In this document: positions 29,300-38,256 of the stretch, in pieces | Numbering within the stretch: position 1 is the first letter of the stretch | Layout of the letters: each line of letters starts with the position of its first letter | Assembly: GCA_963763495.1 (NCBI GenBank) | Contig: CAVXOY010000016.1 | Span: 1-64,000, forward strand | Reading direction: 5' to 3' | DNA: 64,000 nt | Origin: DAOUEO01 sp963763495 | Lineage (GTDB): Bacteria > Chloroflexota > Dehalococcoidia > DSTF01 > JALHUB01 | Notes under the pieces: model-generated | Seen by the model: only the letters and a program-made list of their open reading frames with translations | What the model was told of the DNA's origin: nothing | The model's database searches: none | Made by a program: the position numbers and the translations under genes

Positions 29300-30154
29300 T
29301 CAGGTCAAGTATGGCATCGCGCGATCTAGGGGGTCAATGCGGGGAATCCTAGGGAGATAGTGCGGCTGTCTGTTTGCGGGCTTCGTCTCCCGCCAGAGCG
29401 ACTCCATCTCGTCGATGCTGAGATCGCTGAGCTTCAGACCACGCTCCTGGGTCAGCGTTTCCAGCGCGGTGAAGCGGTCCCGGAAGCGGCGCGCGGCCAG
29501 TCGCAGCGACTCCTCAGCGTCGAGATCGAGCTTGCGCGCGAGACCGACCAGCATCCAGAGAACGTCGCCCAGTTCCTCGCGCTGCTGCTCAGGGGTCTCC
29601 GCCTCCGCTAGCTCCCCCACCTCCTCCGATAGCTTCGCCAGCACGTCCTTCACTCCCGGCCACTCGAAGCCGGTGCCGGCGGCCCGCTCCTGCAGCGCCT
29701 GGCTGTAGGCGAGGGCGGGCATCGCCGCCGGTACGTCAGCGAAAGTAGGGCGGTCGCCGCCCCGCTCCTCGTCTTTGATCGCCTCCCATTTGAGTACCAC
29801 GTCCTCCGCCGTCTCCACCTTGACGTCGCCGAAGACGTGGGGATGGCGGCGCAGCAGCTTAGCTGCGATCCCCTCGATCACGTCGTGGACGGTGAACTCC
29901 TCGTTTTCGGTCGCGATCTGGGAGTGGAGCATGATCTGGAGGAGCACGTCGCCCAGTTCCTCGCGCAGCTTGGCCGGCTCCCCTCCGTCGATGGCGTCGA
30001 CAGTTTCGTACGTCTCTTCGAGCAGGAAGCGGCGCAGGCTGGCGTGCGTCTGGGCGCGGTCCCAGGGGCAGCCGTCGGGGGCGCGCAGGCGAGAGACGAT
30101 GTACTCAAGCCCGGCAAAAGAGCGGATATCCAGGTCCGGTGGTGGCAGCGGCAT
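29300..30154 (-). CDS. mazG: Nucleoside triphosphate pyrophosphohydrolase MazG
   Basis: An intact 284-residue two-domain MazG that hydrolyses NTPs and dNTPs to monophosphate and pyrophosphate. Each domain has the metal-binding signature: LLEETYETVDAID with REELGDVLLQIMLH, and LSEEVGELAEAE with REELGDVLWMLVGLA. The N-terminal block CPWDRAQTHASLRRFLLEE is diagnostic. The ATG at 30154 follows AAGGAGG and is preferred over a longer frame to 30211, which would overlap the promoter. It heads the run mazG-archease-rtcB. Confidence 0.94.
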   Translation of the reverse strand: MPLPPPDLDIRSFAGLEYIVSRLRAPDGCPWDRAQTHASLRRFLLEETYETVDAIDGGEPAKLREELGDVLLQIMLHSQIATENEEFTVHDVIEGIAAKLLRRHPHVFGDVKVETAEDVVLKWEAIKDEERGGDRPTFADVPAAMPALAYSQALQERAAGTGFEWPGVKDVLAKLSEEVGELAEAETPEQQREELGDVLWMLVGLARKLDLDAEESLRLAARRFRDRFTALETLTQERGLKLSDLSIDEMESLWRETKPANRQPHYLPRIPRIDPLDRAMPYLT

Positions 30155-30182
30155 GGTGGAGCCTCCTTGAGGGTTCGCCGTG

Positions 30183-30211
30183 ATTATAAAGTTGTGGTGG
30201 ACTGTTGACAA
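30183..30211 (-). promoter_or_regulatory. Promoter of mazG
   Basis: TTGTCA (30211-30206), a 17-nt spacer and TATAAT (30188-30183) on the minus strand. Its -35 box overlaps that of the divergent promoter by five bases. Confidence 0.7.
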
Positions 30212-30233
30212 GGATAAAGGGTATATCTACTAT
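30205..30233 (+). promoter_or_regulatory. Promoter of the DUF1461 gene
   Basis: TTGACA (30205-30210), a 17-nt spacer and TACTAT (30228-30233). It shares the TTGACAA core with the mazG promoter on the other strand. Confidence 0.65.
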
Positions 30234-30283
30234 ATCCTTAGGATCTCTGGCGTCGGCGGACAGTTAGGGCAAGGGGGTGCGAG

Positions 30284-31006
30284 TTGGGGGTCATTCGTAA
30301 CCTAGCGGCGTTGCTCTTCATAATCGCTATCCCCTTGGCGCTGATAAGCACGAACGTGCGCTTCCTGGCGAACGAGGGCAAGGTCTATGCCTACGCCTTC
30401 GACGAGTACGATGCTCCCGCCAGAACCGGCATCGCCCGCAGCGAGCTCGTGCGGGCAAGCGCGGAGCTGCGTGACTATTTTAACAACGACTCTGAGTTCT
30501 TCTATCCCCGGGTCAAGCAGGGAGACCGGGAAGTATCGCTGTTCAACGAGCGAGAAGTCAATCACATGCACGACGTGAAGCAGGTTTTCCGCTGGGTCTT
30601 CCACGTCAACGAGATCGCGATCATCTATATCCTGGCGTACGTCGCTGGTGTTTTTGTCTGGGCGCGGGAGAGATCGCTGCGAGCTCTAGCAGTCCACTCG
30701 CTGATTGGCGGCTTGCTGACCATCGGCATTATCGTGCTGCTCGGCATCTTTGCGATTAGCGGTTTTGAACGAGCGTTTGAACGCTTCCATTTCATTGCCT
30801 TCAGCAACGACCTTTGGCGGCTGGATCCTCGTACCGATCACCTCATCCAGATGTTCCCTGAGGAATTCTGGTATGACGTAACGATGTTGACGGGCCTGCT
30901 GACACTGGTTGAGGCTGCCCTGGTCTGTTTGTTCGCTACTATGCATCTTACCGTCACTCACGGCTCTCCGCGTGGCGCGTTGACGCCGAGCAGGCAGCAC
31001 ATGTAG
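30284..31006 (+). CDS. DUF1461/TIGR01906 integral membrane protein
   Basis: An intact protein of 240 residues with four predicted helices (about 5-25, 110-130, 137-160 and 205-225). Between the first two lies an extracytoplasmic loop with YFNNDSEFFY and LFNEREVNHMHDVK, the family's hallmark. The function is unknown. The start is a TTG at 30284 with AAGGGGGTG about 6 nt upstream. A terminator follows at 31031. Confidence 0.85.
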   Translation: MGVIRNLAALLFIIAIPLALISTNVRFLANEGKVYAYAFDEYDAPARTGIARSELVRASAELRDYFNNDSEFFYPRVKQGDREVSLFNEREVNHMHDVKQVFRWVFHVNEIAIIYILAYVAGVFVWARERSLRALAVHSLIGGLLTIGIIVLLGIFAISGFERAFERFHFIAFSNDLWRLDPRTDHLIQMFPEEFWYDVTMLTGLLTLVEAALVCLFATMHLTVTHGSPRGALTPSRQHM

Positions 31007-31030
31007 ACAGACCAAGAAGCACAGCGATGA

Positions 31031-31056
31031 GAAGGGGAGCCGGATAGCTCCCCTTC
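31031..31056. terminator. Hairpin between convergent genes
   Basis: A perfect 10-bp stem (31031-31040 with 31047-31056) with a 6-nt loop. It can end the DUF1461 transcript and the FmdB transcript coming from the other side. Confidence 0.7.
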
Positions 31057-31082
31057 ATTGGCTTGTGGGTGTTGAGGGAGGA

Positions 31083-31316
31083 TCAGCCGCTGGGGCAACA
31101 ACTGCAATCGCCTGTTGAGCAGGTAGCACAGCCGCTGCCCGTAACAGGGGCCATCTCGCCCCCGTCATTCTTGGCGAAGGCCGAGAACACGGAGATCACG
31201 CGTTCTGCGTCTGCGTGGCCGGCGGGGCAAGTGGCCGGCTCTGTGGCGCGGCTCATCGGTCGCAGCAATTCGAACTTCTGATCGCAGGCCGGACAATAGT
31301 ATTCGTATAGCGGCAT
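31083..31316 (-). CDS. FmdB-like zinc-ribbon protein
   Basis: A 77-residue FmdB-family putative regulator. It begins PLYEYYCPACDQKFELL, with the second Cys pair in the CPAGH region, and ends in a Cys-rich tail (CATCSTGDCSCCPSG) that may bind metal. The ATG at 31316 follows AGAGG at 6 nt and is preferred over a TTG six bases upstream. An inverted repeat lies just before it. Confidence 0.85.
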   Translation of the reverse strand: MPLYEYYCPACDQKFELLRPMSRATEPATCPAGHADAERVISVFSAFAKNDGGEMAPVTGSGCATCSTGDCSCCPSG

Positions 31317-31332
31317 CGCCAACCTCTGACAC

Positions 31333-31350
31333 TAGTAGACCCATCTACTA
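31333..31350. promoter_or_regulatory. Inverted repeat upstream of the FmdB-like gene
   Basis: TAGTAGA and TCTACTA surround CCCA, 17 bp before the start codon at 31316. The size and place suit an operator, but the sequence alone does not show binding. Confidence 0.4.
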
Positions 31351-31427
31351 AATATGTTAGGCGAGGATCGAGGAGACGTCAAACTGCTGCCGGGCGTGAG
31401 GACGAATGCGGAACCCTAGAGCAGGTT

Positions 31428-33008
31428 CTATTCCAGGTAGTCCTTCAGCTTGCGGCTGCGGGTGGGGTGTCGCAGCTTGCGTAGCGCCTTTGCTTCGATC
31501 TGGCGGATGCGCTCGCGTGTCACGTTGAACTCGCGCCCTACCTCTTCCAGCGTGCGGCTGCGGCCGTCCTCCAGACCGAAACGCAGCTCTAGAACCTTCC
31601 GCTCCCGAGGCGTGAGGCTGCCAAGCACCTCCATAACCTGGTCTTTGAGCAATTGGTGAGAGGCCGCATCGGGTGGAGCGAGCGCGGTGGAATCTTCGAT
31701 GAAATCGCCGAGGTGGCTGTCCTCCTCCTCACCGATTGGGGTCTCCAGGGATACCGGCTCCTGAGACACCTTGATAATCTCGCGCACTCTCTCGGGGGCG
31801 ATCTCCATGCCGCGCCCAATCTCGTCGCTGGTCGGCTCACGACCGTACTCTTGCACGAGACGGCGGCTTACCCGCACGAGTTTGTTGATGGTTTCCACCA
31901 TGTGTACGGGGATGCGGATGGTGCGCGCCTGGTCGGCGATCGCACGGGTGATCGCTTGCCGGATCCACCAGGTGGCATAGGTACTGAACTTGAAGCCCTT
32001 CCGGTAGTCGAACTTCTCGACAGCCCTTATCAGACCGATGTTGCCTTCTTGGATGAGGTCGAGCAGCGACATGCCCCGACCGATGTACTTCTTTGCCACG
32101 CTGACTACGAGGCGGAGGTTGGCCTCGGTGAGGCGTTTCTCTGCGCGATACCCCTCTTCCTTGAGCCGGTTGAAATGTGAGCGAAAGAAAGTCTCTCGTG
32201 GCGCCAGTGCCTCGTACCTGTCCCAAGGCGGCGGCAAGAGCTTGTCCTCGCCTCCTACGGCTTCGGCAGCCGCCTTTATTAGATCAGGCTGAAGAATATG
32301 GGTGATGATGGATAAGCGAACAAGTGCTTGGTCGGCTTGGCCGTGTTGTAGCTTGAGCGACTGAGCCAGCGCGGCGGCGAGGTCTTGGTCCAGGTCTCCG
32401 TCGATGGCGGAGCGAAATGCCGGGTCAGCGATCCTTTGCGAGAGGGAAGCCTTTCCCAGTTCGAGTTGCTTAGCGACAGCGGTGGTGACTCTTCTTGCGT
32501 CGTGGAGTTCACCAAGCAAGCTGAGAAGAATCTCCAGGCCGGAGGCCGAGCGGCCATGTTCTTCGAGCCAGCGCTTCTCAATCCGCTGTATGTGTTTCCC
32601 CTCCTCCATGCTGCGGGCGAGGCGCTTCTCATCATTGGCAGTGAGCAGATACACCTTGCCGATCTCCCGCAGATACATCCGGACAGGGTCATCAATGCCC
32701 TCCTGCTCCTCTAGGGGAATGGCCTCTTCTTCCTCTCCCTTTCCAAGCCTTACCTTCTCCGCCTCTTCCGGCCAGAGGTGCTCGTCGATGGGGTGGTCAG
32801 CCGGCTGAGCGACCTCCCTGTCCGTGTCAATAACAGATAGTCCTCTGTCCGAGAGCCGCGTGTAGACCCTGTCAATTGGCTCGATCTGATCATCCTCGTG
32901 CTCGTTGAGATCAAGAAGGTCGTGTTTGGCGCCCTCCACATCGTCTTCAGGAACGAGTTCGTCTCGGTCTTCGCTGTCCTCAAAATCGCCGTTCATAGTT
33001 ACCATCAC
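31428..33008 (-). CDS. rpoD: Primary sigma factor RpoD/SigA
   Basis: A 526-residue group 1 sigma factor. An acidic N-terminus comes first, then region 1.2 (DPVRMYLREIGKVYLLTANDE), a non-conserved insert, regions 2.1-2.4 (NLRLVVSVAKKYIGRGMSLL, FKFSTYATWWIRQAITRA), region 3, and region 4.2 with the helix-turn-helix (TLEEVGREFNVTRERIRQIE). Region 2.4 and 4.2 residues match the -10 and -35 boxes seen across this window. The start is either GTG 33008 or ATG 33005; the AAGGAAG site lies inside the dnaG end. It follows dnaG by 6 bp, the usual dnaG-rpoD pairing. Confidence 0.96.
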   Translation of the reverse strand: MMVTMNGDFEDSEDRDELVPEDDVEGAKHDLLDLNEHEDDQIEPIDRVYTRLSDRGLSVIDTDREVAQPADHPIDEHLWPEEAEKVRLGKGEEEEAIPLEEQEGIDDPVRMYLREIGKVYLLTANDEKRLARSMEEGKHIQRIEKRWLEEHGRSASGLEILLSLLGELHDARRVTTAVAKQLELGKASLSQRIADPAFRSAIDGDLDQDLAAALAQSLKLQHGQADQALVRLSIITHILQPDLIKAAAEAVGGEDKLLPPPWDRYEALAPRETFFRSHFNRLKEEGYRAEKRLTEANLRLVVSVAKKYIGRGMSLLDLIQEGNIGLIRAVEKFDYRKGFKFSTYATWWIRQAITRAIADQARTIRIPVHMVETINKLVRVSRRLVQEYGREPTSDEIGRGMEIAPERVREIIKVSQEPVSLETPIGEEEDSHLGDFIEDSTALAPPDAASHQLLKDQVMEVLGSLTPRERKVLELRFGLEDGRSRTLEEVGREFNVTRERIRQIEAKALRKLRHPTRSRKLKDYLE

Positions 33009-33014
33009 AAATGT

Positions 33015-34739
33015 TCAGTCTTCCTTTGGCCGACCTTCTCGTAGCCCCGTGTGCATTTCTCTCCCTGTTTCCATACCACGCACGACAATGGACGCAGGCA
33101 GAGCCTCGTCTTCTGGTAGGTCTTCGGGAAGGTCGCCTTCGTATAGCAACTGATGCGCGCTTCTCGCGAGACGCGCTGCCCCGAGGTCTTTTTCCGTCTC
33201 CGCGATGGCATTGCCGGAGGCGGTCTTCGCCTCTTTGAGTTTACGCCGTTCGATCTGCCTAATACAACTGGTGAATGACTTCTCTGCCTGCGCGCTGTGC
33301 GGCGACAGGTCCTTGCTGACGATCCGATCCAGATGCTCATACAGCTCCTCGGGGAGACTTGCCCTCAGACCTTCTTCTTCGCTGGTCTCGCGCCATGCCT
33401 GGAAAAGCTGGCGGTTGGGGATCGCAACGAACAAGTCGTCCCGCAAAGCCAGGCCTTGGGGCCGGAGTTCGGGGTAGCGCAACAGAAGCGCGAGGCACAA
33501 CTCCTCGCCCTTCCCTGAATCGATCATGGCCTCTCGACCGGCTCCTTGGTTCCCGGTCGACCCTATGTCCCGGCTGCGACGGGCTGTAGTTCGACTGATG
33601 GTCTCTGTTGTCCGTTCTATCATTCGCAGCGGCTTTGCTTCCGCGACCAGACTTCGCCACTCCTGGGGGGAGCTTCTGATGATCTGGTCGGGGTCTTGCC
33701 CCGCTGGCAACTGGAGCACGCGTATGTTTGCTCCCAATTCATATGCCACCCGGGTGCCTCTCTCGCTGGCCGTGCGACCGGCCTCGTCGGGGTCGAACGC
33801 GAGAACGAGATTCTCCGTGAGTTGGCGCAGCAAGTTCACCTGCCGCTCGGTGAGCGCGGTGCCCATGCTGGCAACCACGTTTCCGTTCTCATGCTGGTGG
33901 GCGGCAATGACGTCCATGTAACCTTCCACAACTACTGCGAGGTCGGAGCGGCGGATATGTTCCTTGGCTCTGTCCAGACCGTAGAGGATGTTCCCCTTAT
34001 CAAAAATCGGCGTCTGGGGCGTGTTTACGTACTTCGGCGAGTCGTCGCTGCTTGCCGCCTGAACGCTGCCTTCCGGCGGGTCGTGAGTCGCTACCACGAG
34101 GCTGCGGGATCCGAAGCCTGCAACTCGCCCCCGCTCGTCTCGAATTGGGAAAATGACCCGGTTGCGGAAGCGGTCATAGAGGCCGTGTTCGCTCTCAACG
34201 AGAAGCCCTGCCTGCAGCAGCTCGGCCTCCCCGAATCCACGGCCCTTGAGATGCTCGCGCAGGGCATCCCAGGAGTCCGGGCTGTAGCCGAGTTGAAAGT
34301 CTTCGGCCGTCTCTCTATCGATCCCGCGCATCGCGAGGTAGTTGAGAGCGGGTTCACCCGCTTGGGTGTTCAGGAGGGCATGCTGGAAAAACGTGACGGC
34401 CGCCTCGTTGGCGAGCCACAGCCTTTCCCTCTCCTTCTTTTCTGCCGCAATCGCCTTCTGGCGGAGGGTGATGCCGGCCCGTTCTGCCAGAAGACGTAGG
34501 GCACCCGAGAAATCCAGGTCATTCTTCTTCATAACGAAAGCGAAGATGTCGCCGCCGGTCGAGCATGCTCCAAAGCAGTGCCAGCTTTGCCGATCAGGGA
34601 AGACGAAGAAGGAAGGCGTTTTCTCGGTGTGGAAAGGGCAAAGCGCCTTGTAGTTGCGGCCCGCCTTGTGGAGACTGACCGTCTCGCCGATCACGTCAAC
34701 GATGTCAAGTCGCTGCTTTATCTCCTCTGACGGATTCAC
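33015..34739 (-). CDS. dnaG: DNA primase DnaG
   Basis: A 574-residue primase that makes RNA primers at the fork. The N-terminal CHC2 zinc finger (CPFHTEKTPSF...HCFGACSTGGD) is intact. The catalytic TOPRIM core has VVVEGYMDVIAAHQ and LAFDPDEAGRTAS. After the core, the stretch ERTTETISRTTARRSRDIGS does not resemble the usual primase linker, and the DPxxxxHYL block seen in most relatives is missing. That suggests local divergence or two compensating frame errors near 33600. The C-terminal DnaB-interacting domain is helical. The ATG at 34739 overlaps a small upstream frame by 35 bp. Confidence 0.94.
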   Translation of the reverse strand: MNPSEEIKQRLDIVDVIGETVSLHKAGRNYKALCPFHTEKTPSFFVFPDRQSWHCFGACSTGGDIFAFVMKKNDLDFSGALRLLAERAGITLRQKAIAAEKKERERLWLANEAAVTFFQHALLNTQAGEPALNYLAMRGIDRETAEDFQLGYSPDSWDALREHLKGRGFGEAELLQAGLLVESEHGLYDRFRNRVIFPIRDERGRVAGFGSRSLVVATHDPPEGSVQAASSDDSPKYVNTPQTPIFDKGNILYGLDRAKEHIRRSDLAVVVEGYMDVIAAHQHENGNVVASMGTALTERQVNLLRQLTENLVLAFDPDEAGRTASERGTRVAYELGANIRVLQLPAGQDPDQIIRSSPQEWRSLVAEAKPLRMIERTTETISRTTARRSRDIGSTGNQGAGREAMIDSGKGEELCLALLLRYPELRPQGLALRDDLFVAIPNRQLFQAWRETSEEEGLRASLPEELYEHLDRIVSKDLSPHSAQAEKSFTSCIRQIERRKLKEAKTASGNAIAETEKDLGAARLARSAHQLLYEGDLPEDLPEDEALPASIVVRGMETGREMHTGLREGRPKED

Positions 34740-34965
34740 TATGGCCTACTCCCGCACAGGCTTTGCTCTTGTTCCTCGTCGGAAATACCAGGTTCGGTGC
34801 CCAGAGACATTCTAACCTGTCCGCGGCCACCAACTCAGCCTCGGATGTTCTGCGGCGGCGCTGTGTCTTGTGCTCGTCCCGACGATCCTTATCGCTCTTG
34901 TCTGGGGGTGAGGGTTGATACTGCTTTGCAGCTTCTCTAAGGCCGCTCTCAGCCGGTTCAGGCAT
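34705..34965 (-). CDS. Possible small basic protein before dnaG
   Basis: A low-confidence 86-codon frame. The reading stays open upstream to about 35050, where TWNEIGRAYCVSEGRIADYL looks like a helix-turn-helix, but no start codon is present there. The rest is highly charged (PPDKSDKDRRDEHKTQRRRR). It overlaps the dnaG start by 35 bp. It may be the remnant of a regulator, or non-coding. Confidence 0.25.
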   Translation of the reverse strand: MPEPAESGLREAAKQYQPSPPDKSDKDRRDEHKTQRRRRTSEAELVAADRLECLWAPNLVFPTRNKSKACAGVGHSESVRGDKAAT

Positions 34966-35152
34966 CTGGGGCCTGCTTGCGTGGCGGTCCCCAATGGTGC
35001 TGAGGTAATCCGCTATTCGGCCCTCAGAGACGCAATAGGCCCTGCCGATCTCGTTCCAAGTGTATCAGGTATCCAGTCGTCTTGCTAGGGAAACGTGCTG
35101 CGGAGCGTGCCTTGCCGGCGGCGCGATAAGCGGGGTAAACGGTTGGCAATAC

Positions 35153-36049
35153 TCAGGGAGTTGGCTGCGGTGTGGTTGGCGATTCCGTGGGAGAGCTGTT
35201 CCCACCGCTTATCGATAGCGTCAGTCGGTTGTTGGTATCATCCGTCTCTGGGATCGTGCCCTCGGGATCAGCTATCAGCAGGAGTTGAGCGGGCTCGGCT
35301 GAGATGGAATAGCTGGTCTGAACGTCGATGCTGGCGCCGGGGTCGAGCGTGAGTGTTCCCGAGCTTCCCACGCCGAGCACGCCTGAGCCTGCCAGATCGT
35401 AGACGCTGACGGTGATTGCGGTTTGTGTAAGGGGGCCAAGTCCCTGGTTGGTTACAGTCACGACCAGCCTCCCGCCGCTTATCAGAGTCCCGCTTATTAC
35501 GAGGTCTGGTAACCCGGGGAGTGGGGTGACGGATGGGGTCGGCGTAGTTGTTGTCTCCGGCGTCGCTGTTGTTGGCGATTCAGTGCTGACGGAGGATGTT
35601 GGAGCTACGGGTACGGGTATTTGCTCAGGGGTGGCGATGGCGAGCGTAGCAAGGTCGGCGTCGAAATCCAGGGATTCCGCCAGTACCCATCCCCGAAGGT
35701 TGGAGCGAGGCGGGTAGACTATCTGGAGCCACTCCTCATCCTCGCTCTTAGCGACGATCTCAACCTCTGTCCCCTTGCGAAGGACGCCAAGCGCCTGGAA
35801 CTCATTCCCGGGGTCGCTGCGCACGTTGATGGTCGCCTTAGCCGTGCCGGTCGTCCCATCTCGGGGTTCTGTCTGTGTGGGAGAAGATGTTCCCGAAGGC
35901 TTTATCTCAGAGCCGCCGTTATCGCTGCCACCGCTGAGAAGTCCTACCACTGCGGCGACAACGAAGGCGATCACAATCACCGCCAGTCCTCCTAGGACGA
36001 CAGGGCTACGGAGGAAAGACTTGTTGTTCTCAGATGGAAGCGGTCTCAT
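35153..36049 (-). CDS. Membrane-anchored SH3b and CARDB domain protein
   Basis: Intact, 298 residues. One N-terminal signal-anchor helix (about 15-38) is followed by a Ser/Thr linker. A bacterial SH3 domain follows (about 68-130: ATINVRSDPGNEFQALGVLRKGTEVEIV...EWLQIVYP...GWV), then a Thr/Pro linker and a CARDB-type beta-sandwich (about 185-285: PDLVISG...LVVTVTNQGLGPL...PETDDTNNRLTLSI). Such proteins bind or organise cell-wall or surface polymers. No clear ribosome-binding site precedes the ATG at 36049. It separates dgt from dnaG. Confidence 0.8.
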   Translation of the reverse strand: MRPLPSENNKSFLRSPVVLGGLAVIVIAFVVAAVVGLLSGGSDNGGSEIKPSGTSSPTQTEPRDGTTGTAKATINVRSDPGNEFQALGVLRKGTEVEIVAKSEDEEWLQIVYPPRSNLRGWVLAESLDFDADLATLAIATPEQIPVPVAPTSSVSTESPTTATPETTTTPTPSVTPLPGLPDLVISGTLISGGRLVVTVTNQGLGPLTQTAITVSVYDLAGSGVLGVGSSGTLTLDPGASIDVQTSYSISAEPAQLLLIADPEGTIPETDDTNNRLTLSISGGNSSPTESPTTPQPTP

Positions 36050-36132
36050 GATTGCTGTTTGTCATTCTATCAGAACGAGATGTTCGACTACCACTCGGGA
36101 ATAGCATTGTGAGCGAGAGGATGAGGCACGGT

Positions 36133-37180
36133 CTACGAGTCAGGGAGGCCCAGGCGCTGGGCGAGATCGGTGGCAAAGCCGTCGGTCATGCCGGCTACAT
36201 AGTCGGCTGCTCGGCGCCAGGGAGGATCGTCCGGTTGGGTGAAGTCCGATGTTATCTCTTCCGGATTAGCCACATAGTAGTCGTATAGAAATCGCACCAC
36301 CCGTTTGGCACCTGCCGATTCCCGCTGTGCTGCCTCCCAAAGGTATACTTTGTCGAACATGAACTCCCGCAACTCATCGGTTGCCAGAAGCACCTTGTCG
36401 CTCATGCTGATCACTGGGTTCGTCTCACCGAGAGCACCGGTGGCCGCCCAAGAGTGGTCGACTATGTCACGGACTAGGGTATTGATGCGCTGCGAGTGCT
36501 CTCTGCCGAGAACGGCATGCACTCGCTGTGGCAAGTCCTCCTCCGTTAGTAGGCCCGCCCGTATCGCGTCGGCTATATCATGGTTCAGATAGGCTACACT
36601 ATCAGCAATCCGCACTATCTGCCCTTCGAGCGTCGCTGGCAGCGCGTTATCGCCGGCCATGATTCCTTCGCGTGCCTTGGAGTGACGCAGTATCCCGTCT
36701 CGCACTTCCCAGGTCAGGTTCAAGCCCCGGCCGCTGCGTTCCAGGCAGTCCACTACCCGCAGACTCTGCTCGTTGTGGGAGAACCCACCGGGCAGGAGTT
36801 CCGCCAGGGCTTCCTCGCCGCTGTGGCCGAAAGGAGTGTGGCCGAGATCATGGCCGAGCGCAATCGCTTCTGTTAGGTCTTCGTTGAGGTTGAGGGCGCG
36901 GCTGATTGTACGGGCGATCTGGGCGACCTCCAACGTGTGGGTGAGACGGGTAACGTAGTGGTCGTCGGCGGGAGCGATGAAGACTTGTGTCTTGTGCTTG
37001 AGACGTCGGAAGGACTTCGAGTGGATGATACGATCGCGGTCCCGCTGGAAGTCAGTCCGGATTAGCGAGATCTCCTCTGGGCGCTCCCGTCCCCGGCTGC
37101 TAGTGGCTCCTGGCTGCGAATGGGGAGAGGAACTCTTCCCGCTGCTCTAGACGCTCGTGTACCTCTTGATCATGGGTCAT
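36133..37180 (-). CDS. dgt: Deoxyguanosinetriphosphate triphosphohydrolase-like protein (frameshifted)
   Basis: An HD-domain dNTP triphosphohydrolase. The N-terminal piece (ATG at 37180: THDQEVHERLEQREEFLSP) joins by a frame change near 37105 to RDRDRIIHSKSFRRLKHKTQV, with THTLEVAQIARTISR next. The HD motif reads ALGHDLGHTPFGHSGE. The C-terminal part is the usual dGTPase-like helical region and ends GLPDS. About 345 residues match the short dGTPase class. ppsA, dgt, dnaG and rpoD lie in the same order in many Firmicutes-like genomes, which supports the assignment. The ATG has no ribosome-binding site. Confidence 0.87.
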
Positions 37181-37194
37181 GGCAGGGGGATAGT

Positions 37195-38104
37195 CTACTG
37201 CGTCTCAGCTGTCCAGGCGGGGAGAATATCCTCAGCCGGGTTATGGGTGAGGCGTGTCTGTTCCGTGCCGTCCGCGTTCATGACATAGATCTCCGGGTTC
37301 TTCTCGTCACGGTCAGACACGAAGATGATCTTGGAGCCGTCCGGTGACCAGGCGGGACTCCAGTCAATCGCCTCGTTGTTTGTGAGGTTGGCCTGCTCCG
37401 AGCCGTCGGCGTTCATGACGTAGATCTCCGGGAGCGCCGTCACGGTCGGTTACGAACGCGATCTGGGAACCGTCCGGTGACCAGGCGGGGTCCCAGTCGC
37501 TGGCATCGCTATTTGTGAGGTTGACCTGCTCCGAGCCGTCGGCGTTCATGACGTAGATCTCGGAGTTCCCGTCGCGGGTCGAGGCAAAGACGATCTGCGA
37601 GCTATCTGGTGACCAACTGCCACCTGAATCAGAGGCGCTGTTGTTGGAAATGTTGGTTTGTTCTGATCCGTCGGCGTTCATGACGTAGATTTCGACGTTG
37701 CCGTCGCGAGTTGAGAGAAACAGAATCTTGGAGCCGTCTGGCGACCAGGCGGGCGCGTAGTCATTGTCAGGATTGCTGGTTACCGCCTTCTGACCGGAGC
37801 CGTCGGCGTTCATGACGTATACCTTTAGAGCACCGTCGCGATCGGATGCAAAGGCGATCTGGGAGCCATCCGGCGACCAGGAAGGGGAGTAGTCATCCGC
37901 GACGTTGTTGGTGAGGTTTGTGTAACCCAGGCCATCGGGGCGCACAACGTATATCTCGGGCTTGCCGTCACGGTCAGTCTGAAACGCGATCAGGCCTTCG
38001 CTCGACTCCTTATCGCCATCTTGGCAGGCAAGGGCAGTCATGGCGAGCACGCTGACAATGACTGTCACTAATAGCAGTGTCGAGCGAAGTGGAAGCAAAC
38101 TCAT
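37195..38104 (-). CDS. TolB-like beta-propeller lipoprotein (frameshifted)
   Basis: An exported lipoprotein with an N-terminal hydrophobic stretch ending MTALAC (lipobox Cys near residue 26). Six PD40/TolB-type blades of about 41 residues follow. Each reads like AWSPDGSKI.F.S.RDG..EIYVMNADGSEQ.NLTNN, which should close a six-bladed propeller. A frame change near 37435 falls between blades 5 and 6. The ATG at 38104 follows GGGGGT. Close relatives are periplasmic or surface proteins; the binding partner is unknown. Confidence 0.85.
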
Positions 38105-38127
38105 TCTTTGACCCCCAGAGCCTCTAT

Positions 38128-38146
38128 GAACAAGGGAAGCTTGTTC
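38128..38146. promoter_or_regulatory. Inverted repeat at the expected transcript start of the TolB-like gene
   Basis: GAACAAG and CTTGTTC flank a 5-bp centre and overlap the start site expected from the promoter at 38150-38178. It could be an operator or a leader hairpin. Confidence 0.35.
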
Positions 38147-38149
38147 CCA

Positions 38150-38178
38150 ATATTGGCTGGCAGGGGAGGCTATGTCAA
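38150..38178 (-). promoter_or_regulatory. Promoter of the TolB-like gene
   Basis: TTGACA (38178-38173), a 17-nt spacer and CAATAT (38155-38150) on the minus strand. Confidence 0.5.
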
Positions 38179-38195
38179 GGTTTGACACACGCACA

Positions 38196-38237
38196 AGAAA
38201 GCGGGCGATGTCCGATTGGGGACAAGGCCCGCTTTCT
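38196..38237 (-). terminator. Terminator of ppsA
   Basis: An 11-bp perfect stem (38196-38206 with 38227-38237), 19 bp after the ppsA stop. Its loop holds a smaller hairpin (TGTCC with GGACA), and TTGTG follows on the minus strand. Confidence 0.75.
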
Positions 38238-38256
38238 CTTGAATATATGTTGGTTG

